A stretch of DNA of 64,000 bases from Wujia chipingensis (lineage in GTDB: Bacteria; Bacillota; Clostridia; Lachnospirales; Lachnospiraceae): the NCBI RefSeq assembly GCF_014337155.1, contig NZ_CP060632.1, positions 442,001 to 506,000 of the forward strand, written 5' to 3'. The notes under the pieces were generated by a model that did not search any database, had not been told where the DNA came from, and saw nothing but the letters and a program-made list of their open reading frames with translations. The position numbers were made by a program, and so were the translations under genes. Positions 1-9,264 of the stretch are shown here, piece after piece (position 1 is the stretch's first letter; each line of letters begins with the position of its first letter).

Positions 1-1
1 G

Positions 2-1708
2 CATCATGAGGGTGAAGTCGCAACAGATTTGGAATTGGCAAGTTTGGCAGCAGTATTGGCTAAAATGTCGAATGGCGCATTGGCTAATGGAAAGAAAATA
101 TGTGATCCTGCTGCAGGAAGCGGAAATTTGATATGTTCCTCTATTAATATCTTTAATGCAGAACCAAATCAATTAATAGCAAATGATATCAATCCGAAAT
201 TAATTGAGTTGTTATCGTTAAGGTTGGGATTGAGTTTTCCTAAAGTAATTGCAAAACCAAATGTAGCTCAAATTACGACGGAAGATATTGTAAATCTGAA
301 TAAATCAGATTTTAAAGATGTGGATGTAGTATTGTTAAATCCACCTTTTGTAGCTGGGATTAACTGTGTAAATAGAAAAGTGCCATTTTACAATAAAATT
401 AAGTCATTAAAAGGTTCGGAGGCAATTACAAAGGTTGGACAAATGAATTTAGGGGCTGTTTTTCTTGAAACGGTTTGTCATTTGGTAAATGTAGGAACAA
501 CAATAGTTTGTATATTTCCAAAGGCACATTTGACAGAGCGAGGTGAAGAAGCAGTTGCATTTAGGAGAATGTTACTTAATTTATTTGGCTTGCATACCAT
601 ATTTAATTATCCGGCAGAAGGCCTTTTTGATTCTGTTACAGAAGAAACATGTATATTTGTTGGAAAAGTCTTGCAGAAAACAAAAGAAGTGCTTGTGTAT
701 TCAAGTGATGTAAAAGTGGCTGATATAGATCTTCATGCGTTGCAGAGTGTTACGAGTGGTTATTGCAGAAAAGATTTTGCAACAGTTTTTCCAGGTGTAG
801 AGGCTAGGGTGTTCGATTGGTCGGAACTGGATACAGCAGTTGAAGATGGATGGAGAATGGTATGTAGCGAAATGTCAGAAGCTATTGATTTTGCTAATAA
901 AAGTTTTTGGATGAATGATAAGCTAATACCTTTGTCGGATAGTACTTCAAACAAAAAGTGTGGTTCTACTGATAGGGGTGGTGGAACAGATTTATTGTAT
1001 TTTGAAACATTTGAGACTTTAGCAAATAAATATAAAAGTGTTCCACTAGATGAAGGCGTGAGAGTAGCCAAGAGTGATGATTTTGAATTATATAAGGGAA
1101 CAAATAAGTTTATAAATTTTAATAATTTATCAAATTCATTATCTATATCGATAATAAACGATTTCATTCCTCTGCAAAGAAAATCAGGGAAACAACAGAG
1201 AACGGTAAAATCTGTTGCAGAATGGAATAAAATATTTAGAACAAAAGGTCGTGCTCAATTTCCAGAAAATTCTGTATTAGTACCAACAAAAATAAGGAAA
1301 AGCGGTAGAATTCATTTGGCGAGAATTCCGTTGCATGTATCGAGTAATTTTACTGTATTTTCATATGAAAATGCAGAGACTGCAGAAATTATTGCTAGTT
1401 ATATGACAACAGTATTTTATCAATTAGATTGTGAAATACAAGCAAAAGTGCATGCGGGTGTTAGAAAACAAGATATGCGAGATATTATAAAAACTTATGT
1501 TCCTAAAGTGGATTTAATCACAAAAGAAGCAAGAAATATTATAAAGAATGAAATTCCCAATATTGTATTTTTGAATTTAAGTCAACCACAGATAAGAAAA
1601 ATAGATAAAATTTGGGCTGAAATATTGTTTGGTTCAAACTCTGAAAAATATGTGACAGAGGCACAGCGATTGCTACGCTTTTTGGCAAATAGACGAAATC
1701 CACAATAA
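2..1708 (+). CDS. N6-adenine DNA methyltransferase with C-terminal target-recognition-like region (5' partial)
   Basis: The reading frame is open to the left window edge, so the true start lies upstream; the TTG at 29 is only the first internal start. The N-terminal part shows the SAM-binding motif DPAAGSGN and the catalytic motif NPPF (in VVLLNPPFV), the signature of gamma-class N6-adenine methyltransferases related to type I HsdM and type IIG enzymes. The last ~250 residues (about nt 950-1650) contain SSNFTVFSYENAE followed by GVRKQDMRDIIKTYVP, which resembles the end of an HsdS-type recognition half-domain, so modification and recognition may be fused. Composition is AT-rich compared with genes after 6 kb. 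It is followed 20 nt later by a PIN-domain gene on the same strand. Methyltransferase class is secure; the system type is inference. Confidence 0.85.
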   Translation, partial: HHEGEVATDLELASLAAVLAKMSNGALANGKKICDPAAGSGNLICSSINIFNAEPNQLIANDINPKLIELLSLRLGLSFPKVIAKPNVAQITTEDIVNLNKSDFKDVDVVLLNPPFVAGINCVNRKVPFYNKIKSLKGSEAITKVGQMNLGAVFLETVCHLVNVGTTIVCIFPKAHLTERGEEAVAFRRMLLNLFGLHTIFNYPAEGLFDSVTEETCIFVGKVLQKTKEVLVYSSDVKVADIDLHALQSVTSGYCRKDFATVFPGVEARVFDWSELDTAVEDGWRMVCSEMSEAIDFANKSFWMNDKLIPLSDSTSNKKCGSTDRGGGTDLLYFETFETLANKYKSVPLDEGVRVAKSDDFELYKGTNKFINFNNLSNSLSISIINDFIPLQRKSGKQQRTVKSVAEWNKIFRTKGRAQFPENSVLVPTKIRKSGRIHLARIPLHVSSNFTVFSYENAETAEIIASYMTTVFYQLDCEIQAKVHAGVRKQDMRDIIKTYVPKVDLITKEARNIIKNEIPNIVFLNLSQPQIRKIDKIWAEILFGSNSEKYVTEAQRLLRFLANRRNPQ

Positions 1709-1728
1709 GATAAGAGGCAAGAAAGGAA

Positions 1729-2886
1729 ATGCGTATGTCAGTTGATGAAAGAATAACAACAATATTGGTAGATACGTGTGCTTTTAGGGACGCAAATAGT
1801 GATTTTATTGGTATTAGTTCAATGCTTTTACCATCCTTCTTTTCTGTCATTAAAGAAAAAGACATACTTTTGTTAACGCATCCAATCTTGGAAAGAGAGA
1901 TTGAAAAGCATATTGAAGACTCTGGTATCTATAAAGATTATCAGAGTCTGGTATCTCATATAAATAAATGCAAAGATGTTCTTCGATATGCAAATTGTTG
2001 TGATGAAGAGTTATTTTCAAAAATTGCGGATTATAATATAAAAAATCAAACTTTTAGAGCATATAAGAAATATTATAAAAATGCAGTAAAGCTTGATTAT
2101 CCGAACCCAGAACTTATTTTTGAACTATATTTTTTGTCAAAGCCTCCATTTGCATCAACTGGTAAGAAAAAATGTGAATTTCCGGATGCATTTGTGATTG
2201 AAGCTACTAAACAATATATAAATGAACACCCCAATGATGTTTTATTGGTTGTTTCAAAGGATAATGATTGGGTTAAGTCATTTTGGGGAGTAGATAATGT
2301 AATCATGTGTGAATCTATTGTTGAGGCTATAAAAAAGATTAACAGTATAGAGAGTATATTGAGCGAGGATATGCTAATAAAAATATTTAAAGGTGCTTAT
2401 ACTGAAATTTTATCAGAGGCTCAGAGGTGTGCAGAACTAGAAGATTATTATTTAGATGATTATGAATTATATGAGGAACTAGAAATTGATTCAGTAAAGG
2501 TAGTGAAAGTGGAGGATTCCTTTGTTCCTTTAAAAATATCTAGAGATATGATACTGATAAAAACTATAGCAAACGTAAGAGTAGCTGGATATGGAGAGAT
2601 TTTTGATGAAGACAGATCTGTGTGGGATAATGAAGACAAAGAATATTTTATAATTGAATACTCGGATATAGATTTTGATGATGGTGAAGCACAAATTGAA
2701 TGTGAGATTAGTATAAAATTTGATTTTGATAATTTGGAGGAAACTGCACGAGTAGATAGATTTAAATTCAATAATAGGGGATATATTTATGTAAGTTGTG
2801 TGAATGCAGAGATTACTCCTATTGATGAGGATGAAATGGCTTTAAGATGCTTGCGGGAGGATAAAGGGTATAGTAGAAGAGGATAA
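1729..2886 (+). CDS. PIN-domain protein (DUF4935-like), putative nuclease
   Basis: This 385-residue protein begins with VDTCAFRD, an acidic PIN-domain strand, continues with LEREIEKHI (second acidic site), and has FPDAFVIEA and SKDNDW near residues 150-185, the spacing expected for the four acidic residues of a PIN-fold metal-dependent RNase. The remaining ~190 residues are acidic and have no motif I recognise. The start ATG follows a GAAAGGAAA-type ribosome site; a second ATG two codons on is equally possible. It lies between a DNA methyltransferase and a PHP-ATPase gene in one direction, 20 nt after the former and 78 nt before the latter. PIN proteins with large partner domains are common in toxins and defence systems; the substrate here is unknown. 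Confidence 0.7.
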   Translation: MRMSVDERITTILVDTCAFRDANSDFIGISSMLLPSFFSVIKEKDILLLTHPILEREIEKHIEDSGIYKDYQSLVSHINKCKDVLRYANCCDEELFSKIADYNIKNQTFRAYKKYYKNAVKLDYPNPELIFELYFLSKPPFASTGKKKCEFPDAFVIEATKQYINEHPNDVLLVVSKDNDWVKSFWGVDNVIMCESIVEAIKKINSIESILSEDMLIKIFKGAYTEILSEAQRCAELEDYYLDDYELYEELEIDSVKVVKVEDSFVPLKISRDMILIKTIANVRVAGYGEIFDEDRSVWDNEDKEYFIIEYSDIDFDDGEAQIECEISIKFDFDNLEETARVDRFKFNNRGYIYVSCVNAEITPIDEDEMALRCLREDKGYSRRG

Positions 2887-2964
2887 GAATATTTTTCAAT
2901 GTATAAAAGTGGAAATATTAAAATTAAGAAGTGATTTTGGTTTTGTAGAAGGAGATGATATATA

Positions 2965-5619
2965 GTGAAAGATTTGAATTATGCAGGCTCTCAATGGGCA
3001 AAATGGGATTTACATATACATTCAAATGCGTCTGATGGAAATGGAACTCCACAGCAGATAATAGAGAAGGCAAAAGAAAAAGGGTTATCTGTAATTGCCT
3101 TAACAGATCATCATACAGTTAAAAATATAGATGAAATAAAAAAATTAGGGAATGAAAATAATATAACAGTTATAAGTGGGATTGAATTCAGAACAGAGTA
3201 TGGTTCTAAGTCTGTACATATGATAGGTTTATTTCCAGATGAGTATAATGGAATAAAATTGACGCAGCAAGCATTAAATGATCTTATTCTAGTTCCGCTT
3301 AATTTGTCAGAAACTATAATTAAAACTAAAGGTAAAGAGGAAGATAGTGCTCTTACAGATGAGCAAGCTTTTAAGAAAGGTATGTTTCTTGTTCAGGTGA
3401 ATTTCAAAGAAGCGGCAGAATTAGTTCATAAGTATGGAGGACTAATATCGGTTCATGCAGGGAATAAAGCAAATAGTATAGAAGAAATGAAGCATGAAGG
3501 GAGAGGGGCAAGTAATGTTAAGGATGTTGTAGATTCTTTAGGCCCAGTAAAAAATGAATTATTAAAGTATTACATTGATATTTGTGAATTGGGAAGTTTA
3601 CAAGATAAGAATGCGTCGTTTTATATTAGTGAATTTGGTAAACCAGCAATAGTTGCTTCAGATGCACATAGAATAGATGAGGTAGGAAAATTATACACAT
3701 GGATAAAGGCAGATAAGACTTTTGAAGGCTTGCGACAGATTGTTTATGAACCTGAATTACGTGCAAGAATTCAAGAGAATATGCCGGATAACAAAAGTGA
3801 TTATCAAGTTATTGACGCTATCAAAATTGTTGGCGAGGATTTTGGGGAACAGGTAATTCCATTTAATCAAGATTTGAATGTCATTATTGGTGGAAGGTCT
3901 TCTGGTAAGTCGATTTTGTTGGGATGTATTGCAAAGTTGGCAAATTATAGTGGATTAGTGAAATTAGAAAATGAGGCTTACAATAAATATATTGATGATA
4001 TTATAGAGAATATGAAATTGAAATGGAGAGATGATACAGAAGGACTGGTACATAAGGTTGAGTATTTTCCACAGTCATATATCAATAAATTAGCTTCGAC
4101 TTCTAAAGAAACGATAGTTTTAATAGAAAAAATACTAAAAGAGGACGAGAAACGTCGGGAGGTATTTGAAACATATAATAATTGTAATAGTAAAAACATG
4201 TTTGAAATAACAAATGAGATTGAAAATTATTTCAAATTATTTTATAAGCTCGAAGAGATGCAGGAAGAAGCAAAAGAAATTGGTGATATACGAGGAGTAC
4301 AGAAGGAAATAGCAAAAATTGAAAGTGAAATATCACAAGTAAAAAGTAACTCAAGCACTAAAATCTCAGAAGATGACGAAATACTATATGATGAATTAAA
4401 AAAGGAAAAAGAAATTCTGTATCAGGAGATCGTATCATTTGAAAGTGCACAGAAACAATTGGAAGAAATTAAAAATTTCTTGTTGGTAAGGGAAATTAAG
4501 ACAGAGTTGATTGGCTTGCCAGAAGCTGTCAAAAGTGTAATAATCTCAGGGTATGATGAATTAGTTGAAGCAACACAAAAACGCTGGGAAGAATTAGTAT
4601 CAAATGAAGAAAATAATTTAAAAGCTTTGGTGGCTGACAAAAAACAACGTATTAAAGTTATTGAATCTGATGTAAAGTATGTTAATGGCGAAAAATATTA
4701 TAAAGAGAATGAAACTATTAAACAAATGAGTATTAGATTGAGTGAAGAACGTAAGAAGGAAGAACGTTTGACGAAAATAAATACAAAACAGACGGAAATA
4801 ATTGAACAAATATCTTTGTCAAAAGAAAGAATTTTCGAAAAACAAAGAATGTATTATGAGTTGGGACAGCAAATATGTGGACAAATTCAATTGGAAAAAG
4901 ATGAACTGAGTATTATGCCAAAGCTTTCATATAATCAAGAAAAGCTACAGATGTTTGTCGATTCGTATTTGAATGCAAGAAATCCGTTAGCAAAAGCAAT
5001 GCAGGAAGCAGACATAATTGATAATGAGTCGTTAATTAATGTTTTAACAAATGCTTTTGATAATATTGTAAAAGGGATAGTACCACTTAAGGGTGGCAAA
5101 GATAAAAAGCAAGCCGCAGTAGAACTTTTGTCAACGAATTATTACTATTTTATGTATAATGTTGTTTATCAAGGAGATACATTATCTTCAATGTCAGAAG
5201 GGAAAAAAGCTTTTGTAATTTTACGTTTGCTTTTAGATTTTGATGAAAATAAATACCCTATATTAATTGATCAGCCAGAAGATGATTTGGATAACAGAGC
5301 AATATATAATGATTTGGTAACATATATTCGAAATAAGAAACTTGAAAGACAAATTATTCTGGTTACTCATAATCCTAATATTACTGTTGGAACTGATGCT
5401 GAAGAAATAATTGTGGCTAATCAGCATGGAGCACATACCGAAAATCAAGATGGGGTCAAATTCGAATATCGTTCTGGGGCGATAGAAAACTCGTATAAGC
5501 GAGATGGAACTAAAACCGTTTTGTTGAGCCAAGGAATTAGAGAACATGTATGTGATTTACTTGAAGGTGGTGATATTGCCTTTAAGAAAAGAGAAAGCAA
5601 GTATGGTTTGAAAAAGTGA
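2965..5619 (+). CDS. PHP-domain phosphoesterase fused to SMC/ABC-like ATPase (TrlF-like)
   Basis: An 884-residue fusion with a GTG start placed 6-10 nt after AGAAGGAGA. Residues ~12-260 form a PHP domain with its metal ligands visible: DLHIHSNASDG, ALTDHH, GIEF, SVHAGN and ASDAHR. At ~309 comes a Walker A (GGRSSGKS), then roughly 300 residues of coiled-coil-like charged sequence, and at ~740-800 an ABC-type end: SEGKKA signature, Walker B ILIDQPEDDLDN, and a switch histidine in LVTHNPN. This is the layout of proteins annotated as TrlF family AAA-like ATPases, and resembles other coiled-coil nuclease-ATPases used in phage defence. It is the last gene of the AT-rich methyltransferase-PIN cassette. 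All catalytic motifs look intact, so the phosphoesterase and the ATPase are probably both active. Confidence 0.82.
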   Translation: MKDLNYAGSQWAKWDLHIHSNASDGNGTPQQIIEKAKEKGLSVIALTDHHTVKNIDEIKKLGNENNITVISGIEFRTEYGSKSVHMIGLFPDEYNGIKLTQQALNDLILVPLNLSETIIKTKGKEEDSALTDEQAFKKGMFLVQVNFKEAAELVHKYGGLISVHAGNKANSIEEMKHEGRGASNVKDVVDSLGPVKNELLKYYIDICELGSLQDKNASFYISEFGKPAIVASDAHRIDEVGKLYTWIKADKTFEGLRQIVYEPELRARIQENMPDNKSDYQVIDAIKIVGEDFGEQVIPFNQDLNVIIGGRSSGKSILLGCIAKLANYSGLVKLENEAYNKYIDDIIENMKLKWRDDTEGLVHKVEYFPQSYINKLASTSKETIVLIEKILKEDEKRREVFETYNNCNSKNMFEITNEIENYFKLFYKLEEMQEEAKEIGDIRGVQKEIAKIESEISQVKSNSSTKISEDDEILYDELKKEKEILYQEIVSFESAQKQLEEIKNFLLVREIKTELIGLPEAVKSVIISGYDELVEATQKRWEELVSNEENNLKALVADKKQRIKVIESDVKYVNGEKYYKENETIKQMSIRLSEERKKEERLTKINTKQTEIIEQISLSKERIFEKQRMYYELGQQICGQIQLEKDELSIMPKLSYNQEKLQMFVDSYLNARNPLAKAMQEADIIDNESLINVLTNAFDNIVKGIVPLKGGKDKKQAAVELLSTNYYYFMYNVVYQGDTLSSMSEGKKAFVILRLLLDFDENKYPILIDQPEDDLDNRAIYNDLVTYIRNKKLERQIILVTHNPNITVGTDAEEIIVANQHGAHTENQDGVKFEYRSGAIENSYKRDGTKTVLLSQGIREHVCDLLEGGDIAFKKRESKYGLKK

Positions 5620-5671
5620 TAATGGATTTATGTAAAATAGTGCACTATATATAAGCAACAATGGAGGAGCC

Positions 5672-5920
5672 TTAATTCCACTCCCCCATTGCCTCCACAT
5701 ACCCTTGCAGACCACCTTTCCTCGAAGCAAGGCTGGCATAGAATCCCGGTTCCTCTCTTGCAAGACAGGTAAGATAAGAAACATCAAGAGGGTCTGCCAG
5801 TTTAACCTGTGCATTGCAGTTTTGGCAGTTGAAGATAGCATGGAATTGATTATCAAGGGTGACTTCGACACAGTCGGTTTTGTGGTTATATAGTGCAGAT
5901 ATTATTTTACTCATAGTCAT
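5672..5920 (-). CDS. Small DUF6061-like protein
   Basis: An 82-residue protein on the minus strand with a CQNC pair in the middle and a C-terminal half of the form LTCLAREEPGFYASLASR...GLQGYVEAMGEWN. The overall pattern (short N-terminal strand region, then a helix with a PxxYAxL-type motif) resembles small proteins annotated DUF6061 that are widespread next to mobile elements in Lachnospiraceae. The start codon has an alternative two codons in; upstream on the minus strand there is AAAGGATAAT as a ribosome site. It converges with the PHP-ATPase gene and sits at the border between the AT-rich cassette and the chromosomal backbone. Function unknown; family assignment is from memory of the pattern only. 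Confidence 0.55.
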   Translation of the reverse strand: MTMSKIISALYNHKTDCVEVTLDNQFHAIFNCQNCNAQVKLADPLDVSYLTCLAREEPGFYASLASRKGGLQGYVEAMGEWN

Positions 5921-6340
5921 TATCCTTTCTTTGAAAAGCGTTATTGGTAGTTGTGAGCAGTAATGGACAGCCTCCCGTAAGATTCAGGTATGCAACACCA
6001 TCTGCACCAAACCCTGTATTTTCGGGCTTTTCAAGATATCTAAACGTTAACAAAGAGATAATTTGCGAGCAATCGCATGCAAAAAGCTCCAGAGAATTTA
6101 TTCTCTTGGAGCTTTTTTGTTGCGATTATTGGCGGATTGATGATGACCGAGCCGTAGCGAAGCGTAGAGGAGGTTCATGTGCTAGATTCGCAGATAATCC
6201 GTATAAGTTGACTTGCAATCCCCGCAAGTAACTACCACGAAAACCTCAAATATTTGATAGAACCCGTCGAAAAAATCGAGTATAATAAATAGAAAATACA
6301 TAGAAAAGGGGGAGGGAGATTTTATATCTTCCGAAAATGT
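5921..6340. other. Gap without a recognised gene, repeat-like hairpin at 6124-6208
   Basis: This 420-nt gap holds the terminator at 6080-6118 and an imperfect inverted repeat with arms GATTATTGGCGGAT (6124-6137) and ATTCGCAGATAATC around 6185-6198. The interior contains GTAGCGAAGCGTAG, similar in style to the GAGCGAAGCGG and GAGCGAGAG segments of the hairpin elements at 42722 and 42915. An open frame (5944-6231) crosses the terminator and looks non-coding. A possible TATAAT box for the next gene lies at 6281-6286, without a good -35 at normal spacing. Confidence 0.4.
6080..6118 (+). terminator. Rho-independent terminator, stand-alone
   Basis: Near-perfect stem AAAAAGCTCCAGAGAA / TTCTCTTGGAGCTTTTT with a four-base loop and a T run. 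No recognisable gene ends just upstream on the plus strand, so it may be left over from a lost gene or serve an unseen short RNA. On the minus strand the A run also gives T residues, so it may work both ways. Confidence 0.7.
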
Positions 6341-8023
6341 ATGGGAACTATCAAAAATACAAAAGGGAAACGATTAAATATCTTATGGGTGATTATCCTG
6401 ATCGGCAGCGTTCCGCTGCTCACGGCAATTCTGATTCTGACAATTTATTCTACAAGAAAAATGGAACAGGAACTTGAAGACAGTACATATGCAAGACTAA
6501 AGGCATGTGCGGTTTCGGTAGAGAAATACTTTGAGTGGGATGTCCGCGAAGACATCTTATGCAGGGACGATGTCAGCTACGAGTTTATCGATTCATTGAA
6601 AAAGGACAATATCGAGCTTACATTTTTTGAAGGAGATGAACGATACATCACTTCGGTTGTTGATGAGAATGGAAACCGTCCGGAGGGAACAAAGGCAGAT
6701 GCTGCAATCTGGAAAACTGTCCAGGCGGGCAAGGATTACCACGCAGATGGTGTACAGATTGCAGGTGCAGATTACTATGTATACTACACACCGGTGTATT
6801 CCGATGCCGGTGATGTGATCGGTATGGGATTTGCCGGCGAGAAAACAGCGACTGTCAACGCAGCAAAGAAGGGACTTGTGCGTACATTGTTACTGATCTC
6901 TGTGGCGATAGGCATTCTATACCTGGGTGCCCTGATTCTCCTTGCGTTGAAGATCCGGAAGTCACTGGCGAAGACAACAGCACATATTGAACGGATTGCG
7001 AACGGAAGTATTTCAGAAGACGTGGAAGGCTCTTCGGCAATTGCGGAGATTGACACGTTGATTGATTCCTCAAAGATACTTAAGGAAAAACTGAATAATA
7101 TTGTAACAAGTGTAAATGATCATGTTGTGAATCTGCAGCAGGATACATCTTCCCTGAATGAGCGTGCCGATTTCAGTAATGAGGGTGCCGGACAGATCAG
7201 TCAGGCGATGGAGGAATTGTCTGTGACCGCGGTGACACTGGCAGATAATGTGCAGGATGTCAATGCGAAGTCCATCGAGATGGGAAATGCAATCACGGAT
7301 ATCGATAATGATGTGCAGGTATTAAGTGCAAATTCTGAGCAGATGGGCAAGGCGAACAGCACAGCAACCAAGTCCATGGAGACTGTACTGGACAGCTCAA
7401 ACCAGTCGGCAGAGATTATTGAGCGGATCACAAATCAGATTGAAGAGACAAACCAGGCGATTCTGTCAATCAATGAGGCAGTCAACCTGATTATGGATAT
7501 TACCGGACAGACAAGTCTGCTTGCGTTAAATGCATCAATCGAAGCAGCACGTGCCGGACAGTCGGGAAGCGGATTTGCGGTTGTGGCAAGTGAGATCAAG
7601 AAGCTGGCAGAGCAGAGTGCCGAGGGTGTGGATACGATCAAACAGGTGGCTGATAATATCTTTGCGAAATCAAATGAGTGTGTGAGTATGGTACATGATG
7701 TGCAGACATTGCTCAGAAAAGAGCAGGATGATATCTCTGCAACATGCAGCAGCTTTGCAACACTCAGCAAGACGATTAGTGACAATATTGTGGCAGTAAC
7801 GCGGATCAGCGAGAAGTCAAAGCAGCTTGATGGTATCAAGCAGTCCATCATAGCCAATATTACTGACCTCAGTGCGATTTCCGAAGAAAATGCGGCAAGT
7901 AACGAGGAAGTATCTGCGAATGTGACAAGTATTGCCGAAGCAATCGACCAGATGAACACGGCAACCGGACATGTCAGCAAGGTGTCGGATGAACTGGCAG
8001 AAATGATGAAGTATTTTGAATAA
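6341..8023 (+). CDS. Methyl-accepting chemotaxis protein with extracellular sCache-like sensor
   Basis: This 560-residue chemoreceptor has a first membrane helix at ~11-33, an extracellular region to ~180 that contains the single-Cache-type pattern ([12 protein letters not shown], then [22 protein letters not shown]), a second helix at ~181-205, a HAMP region, and the cytoplasmic signalling coiled coil. The hairpin tip is unmistakable: [19 protein letters not shown] followed by [18 protein letters not shown] at ~388-425. It would pass ligand signals to CheA/CheW. No che gene is nearby. The ATG chosen is ~20 nt from the GGGGGAGGGAGA purine tract, so the start may lie a little elsewhere. It is followed by a membrane protein gene after 20 nt, probably co-transcribed. 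Ligand unknown. Confidence 0.93.
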   Translation: MGTIKNTKGKRLNILWVIILIGSVPLLTAILILTIYSTRKMEQELEDSTYARLKACAVSVEKYFEWDVREDILCRDDVSYEFIDSLKKDNIELTFFEGDERYITSVVDENGNRPEGTKADAAIWKTVQAGKDYHADGVQIAGADYYVYYTPVYSDAGDVIGMGFAGEKTATVNAAKKGLVRTLLLISVAIGILYLGALILLALKIRKSLAKTTAHIERIANGSISEDVEGSSAIAEIDTLIDSSKILKEKLNNIVTSVNDHVVNLQQDTSSLNERADFSNEGAGQISQAMEELSVTAVTLADNVQDVNAKSIEMGNAITDIDNDVQVLSANSEQMGKANSTATKSMETVLDSSNQSAEIIERITNQIEETNQAILSINEAVNLIMDITGQTSLLALNASIEAARAGQSGSGFAVVASEIKKLAEQSAEGVDTIKQVADNIFAKSNECVSMVHDVQTLLRKEQDDISATCSSFATLSKTISDNIVAVTRISEKSKQLDGIKQSIIANITDLSAISEENAASNEEVSANVTSIAEAIDQMNTATGHVSKVSDELAEMMKYFE

Positions 8024-8043
8024 GAATATCAGAAGGATGAAGT

Positions 8044-8802
8044 ATGAGTGTATTTTATTTCATTAAAACAGGATTTTTCCTTCTGGTAATGTTATTTGCT
8101 ATTATTATTACAATATGGATGATCCGATCACGCAAACAAAGAGAACGTGATGGATCGGTTGATCCCATTATGGATATGGTAAATCAAATGGGAGGGATTG
8201 GTTCTGAATTTGACAAAATGGTGTTGGATGTGAATCCAAAATACCGGTTGAAAAAAGATCCGCAGAGAATATACTGGATACTATTATTTGAGATTTTATC
8301 GTTTCTGGTAGTTATAGTCAGTATGATAAGAAAAATGATGGAACTTGGATATATTCCAGATATACATGGTAAATCAGAATGGGTATTTATTGAGGCAACG
8401 ATTTTGTTGTTAGGCGGGATTGCATTGCTGCAATTCCGGAAAATAAAGAGGAAAATTCGAATTCGTGAGAACAATATGGAGGATATGCAGATAGAAGGGA
8501 CGGTTGTCGATGTAGTGAATGGTTATGCTACAGCGATGCATGGCTATGGAAGGCTGATTGTTGAGTATTATGATCCATATGAGCTATGTAAGAAAAGAAT
8601 TGTGTTAGGACAGGATTTTAAGTTAAAAAAATACCCAATTGGAAAAAAATATACACTTTCATATTCCAGATCCATGCATGAGGCATACGATTTATGTAAT
8701 AATCGTTTAGAAGGTCGAAAGGACATATATTTTACGTTTATAGGTATAATAATGTGTTTGCTGGCTGTATTGTGTATCTTATTAGCGTTAATTTTAATAT
8801 GA
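8044..8802 (+). CDS. Four-helix membrane protein of unknown function
   Basis: A 252-residue protein with a hydrophobic N-terminal helix (~5-27), two central helices (~77-97 and ~113-131), an intracellular or extracellular domain at ~140-220 with strand-rich sequence (TVVDVVNGYATAMHGYGRLIVEYYD), and a C-terminal helix (~229-250). The soluble part resembles DUF3592-like beta modules that are inserted between membrane helices, but I would not assign the family. It follows the chemoreceptor by 20 nt with AGAAGGATGAAGT as ribosome site and ends before a strong terminator, so the two genes form a transcription unit. Whether it has any part in chemotaxis is unknown. Confidence 0.75.
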   Translation: MSVFYFIKTGFFLLVMLFAIIITIWMIRSRKQRERDGSVDPIMDMVNQMGGIGSEFDKMVLDVNPKYRLKKDPQRIYWILLFEILSFLVVIVSMIRKMMELGYIPDIHGKSEWVFIEATILLLGGIALLQFRKIKRKIRIRENNMEDMQIEGTVVDVVNGYATAMHGYGRLIVEYYDPYELCKKRIVLGQDFKLKKYPIGKKYTLSYSRSMHEAYDLCNNRLEGRKDIYFTFIGIIMCLLAVLCILLALILI

Positions 8803-8824
8803 TAAAATAGTTGAACGGATATTT

Positions 8825-8854
8825 GAGAACCTGAATTTTCAGGTTCTCTTTTTT
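8825..8854 (+). terminator. Rho-independent terminator
   Basis: Ten-pair stem GAGAACCTGA / TCAGGTTCTC with a four-base loop, followed by seven Ts. It ends the chemoreceptor/membrane-protein unit and precedes the PadR promoter. Confidence 0.9.
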
Positions 8855-8876
8855 ATGTTCAAGATTAAAATACTAC

Positions 8877-8907
8877 TTGACATATAATACTATGCGGCGT
8901 ATAGTAT
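8877..8907 (+). promoter_or_regulatory. padR promoter with overlapping palindromic operator
   Basis: TTGACA (8877-8882), 17-nt spacer and TATAGT (8900-8905) make a vegetative promoter. A perfect inverted repeat ATACTAT-N7-ATAGTAT (8887-8907) covers the spacer and the -10 box. This matches the usual ATAC/GTAT half sites of PadR regulators and would let the PadR protein encoded next repress its own operon. Confidence 0.85.
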
Positions 8908-8928
8908 GTGACATAAGGAGGTATACAT

Positions 8929-9264
8929 ATGGATATTCAATTAAAACGAGGCATGTTGGATGTATGCGTGCTGGCGGCAATCAAAGATGAAGATTCCTAT
9001 GGATATCAGATCATCAAAGATATGAAACCGTATGTGACGATTTCGGAGTCGACGCTGTATCCGATTTTACGACGCTTAGAAGCAAATGCGTATCTGACGG
9101 TACAATCGGTGGAGCATAACGGACGACTTCGGAAATATTATCATATTACAGACGCAGGACGGGCGCGAATCGATGAGTTTCAGGAGGAATGGAAGGAACT
9201 GGAATCCATCTATCGGTTTATTGTTCGGGAAGAACCTATGAAGGAGGCACAAGACCATGAATAA
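8929..9264 (+). CDS. PadR family transcriptional repressor
   Basis: A 111-residue winged-helix regulator. The family pattern is clear: KRGMLDVCVLAAI, then EDSYGYQIIKDM, the recognition region ESTLYPILRRLEANAYL, and the wing GRLRKYYHITDAGR. It is short, lacking the long C-terminal helix domain of subfamily 1, as in the small PadR group (subfamily 2). It starts at ATG after ATAAGGAGG and overlaps the DUF1700 gene by 8 nt. The ATACTAT/ATAGTAT palindrome across its own promoter suggests autorepression. PadR proteins next to DUF1700 and DUF4097 genes commonly report on envelope stress or antimicrobials; the inducer here is unknown. Confidence 0.95.
   Translation: MDIQLKRGMLDVCVLAAIKDEDSYGYQIIKDMKPYVTISESTLYPILRRLEANAYLTVQSVEHNGRLRKYYHITDAGRARIDEFQEEWKELESIYRFIVREEPMKEAQDHE

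Noticed and set aside
5944..6231. 95-residue open frame in the border gap
   Set aside because: It runs through a strong terminator hairpin and a repeat-like region, lacks a ribosome site and has no recognisable pattern.
7435..7980. 181-residue minus-strand frame inside the chemoreceptor
   Set aside because: Antisense to the conserved signalling domain; no ribosome site; caused by codon use of the real gene.
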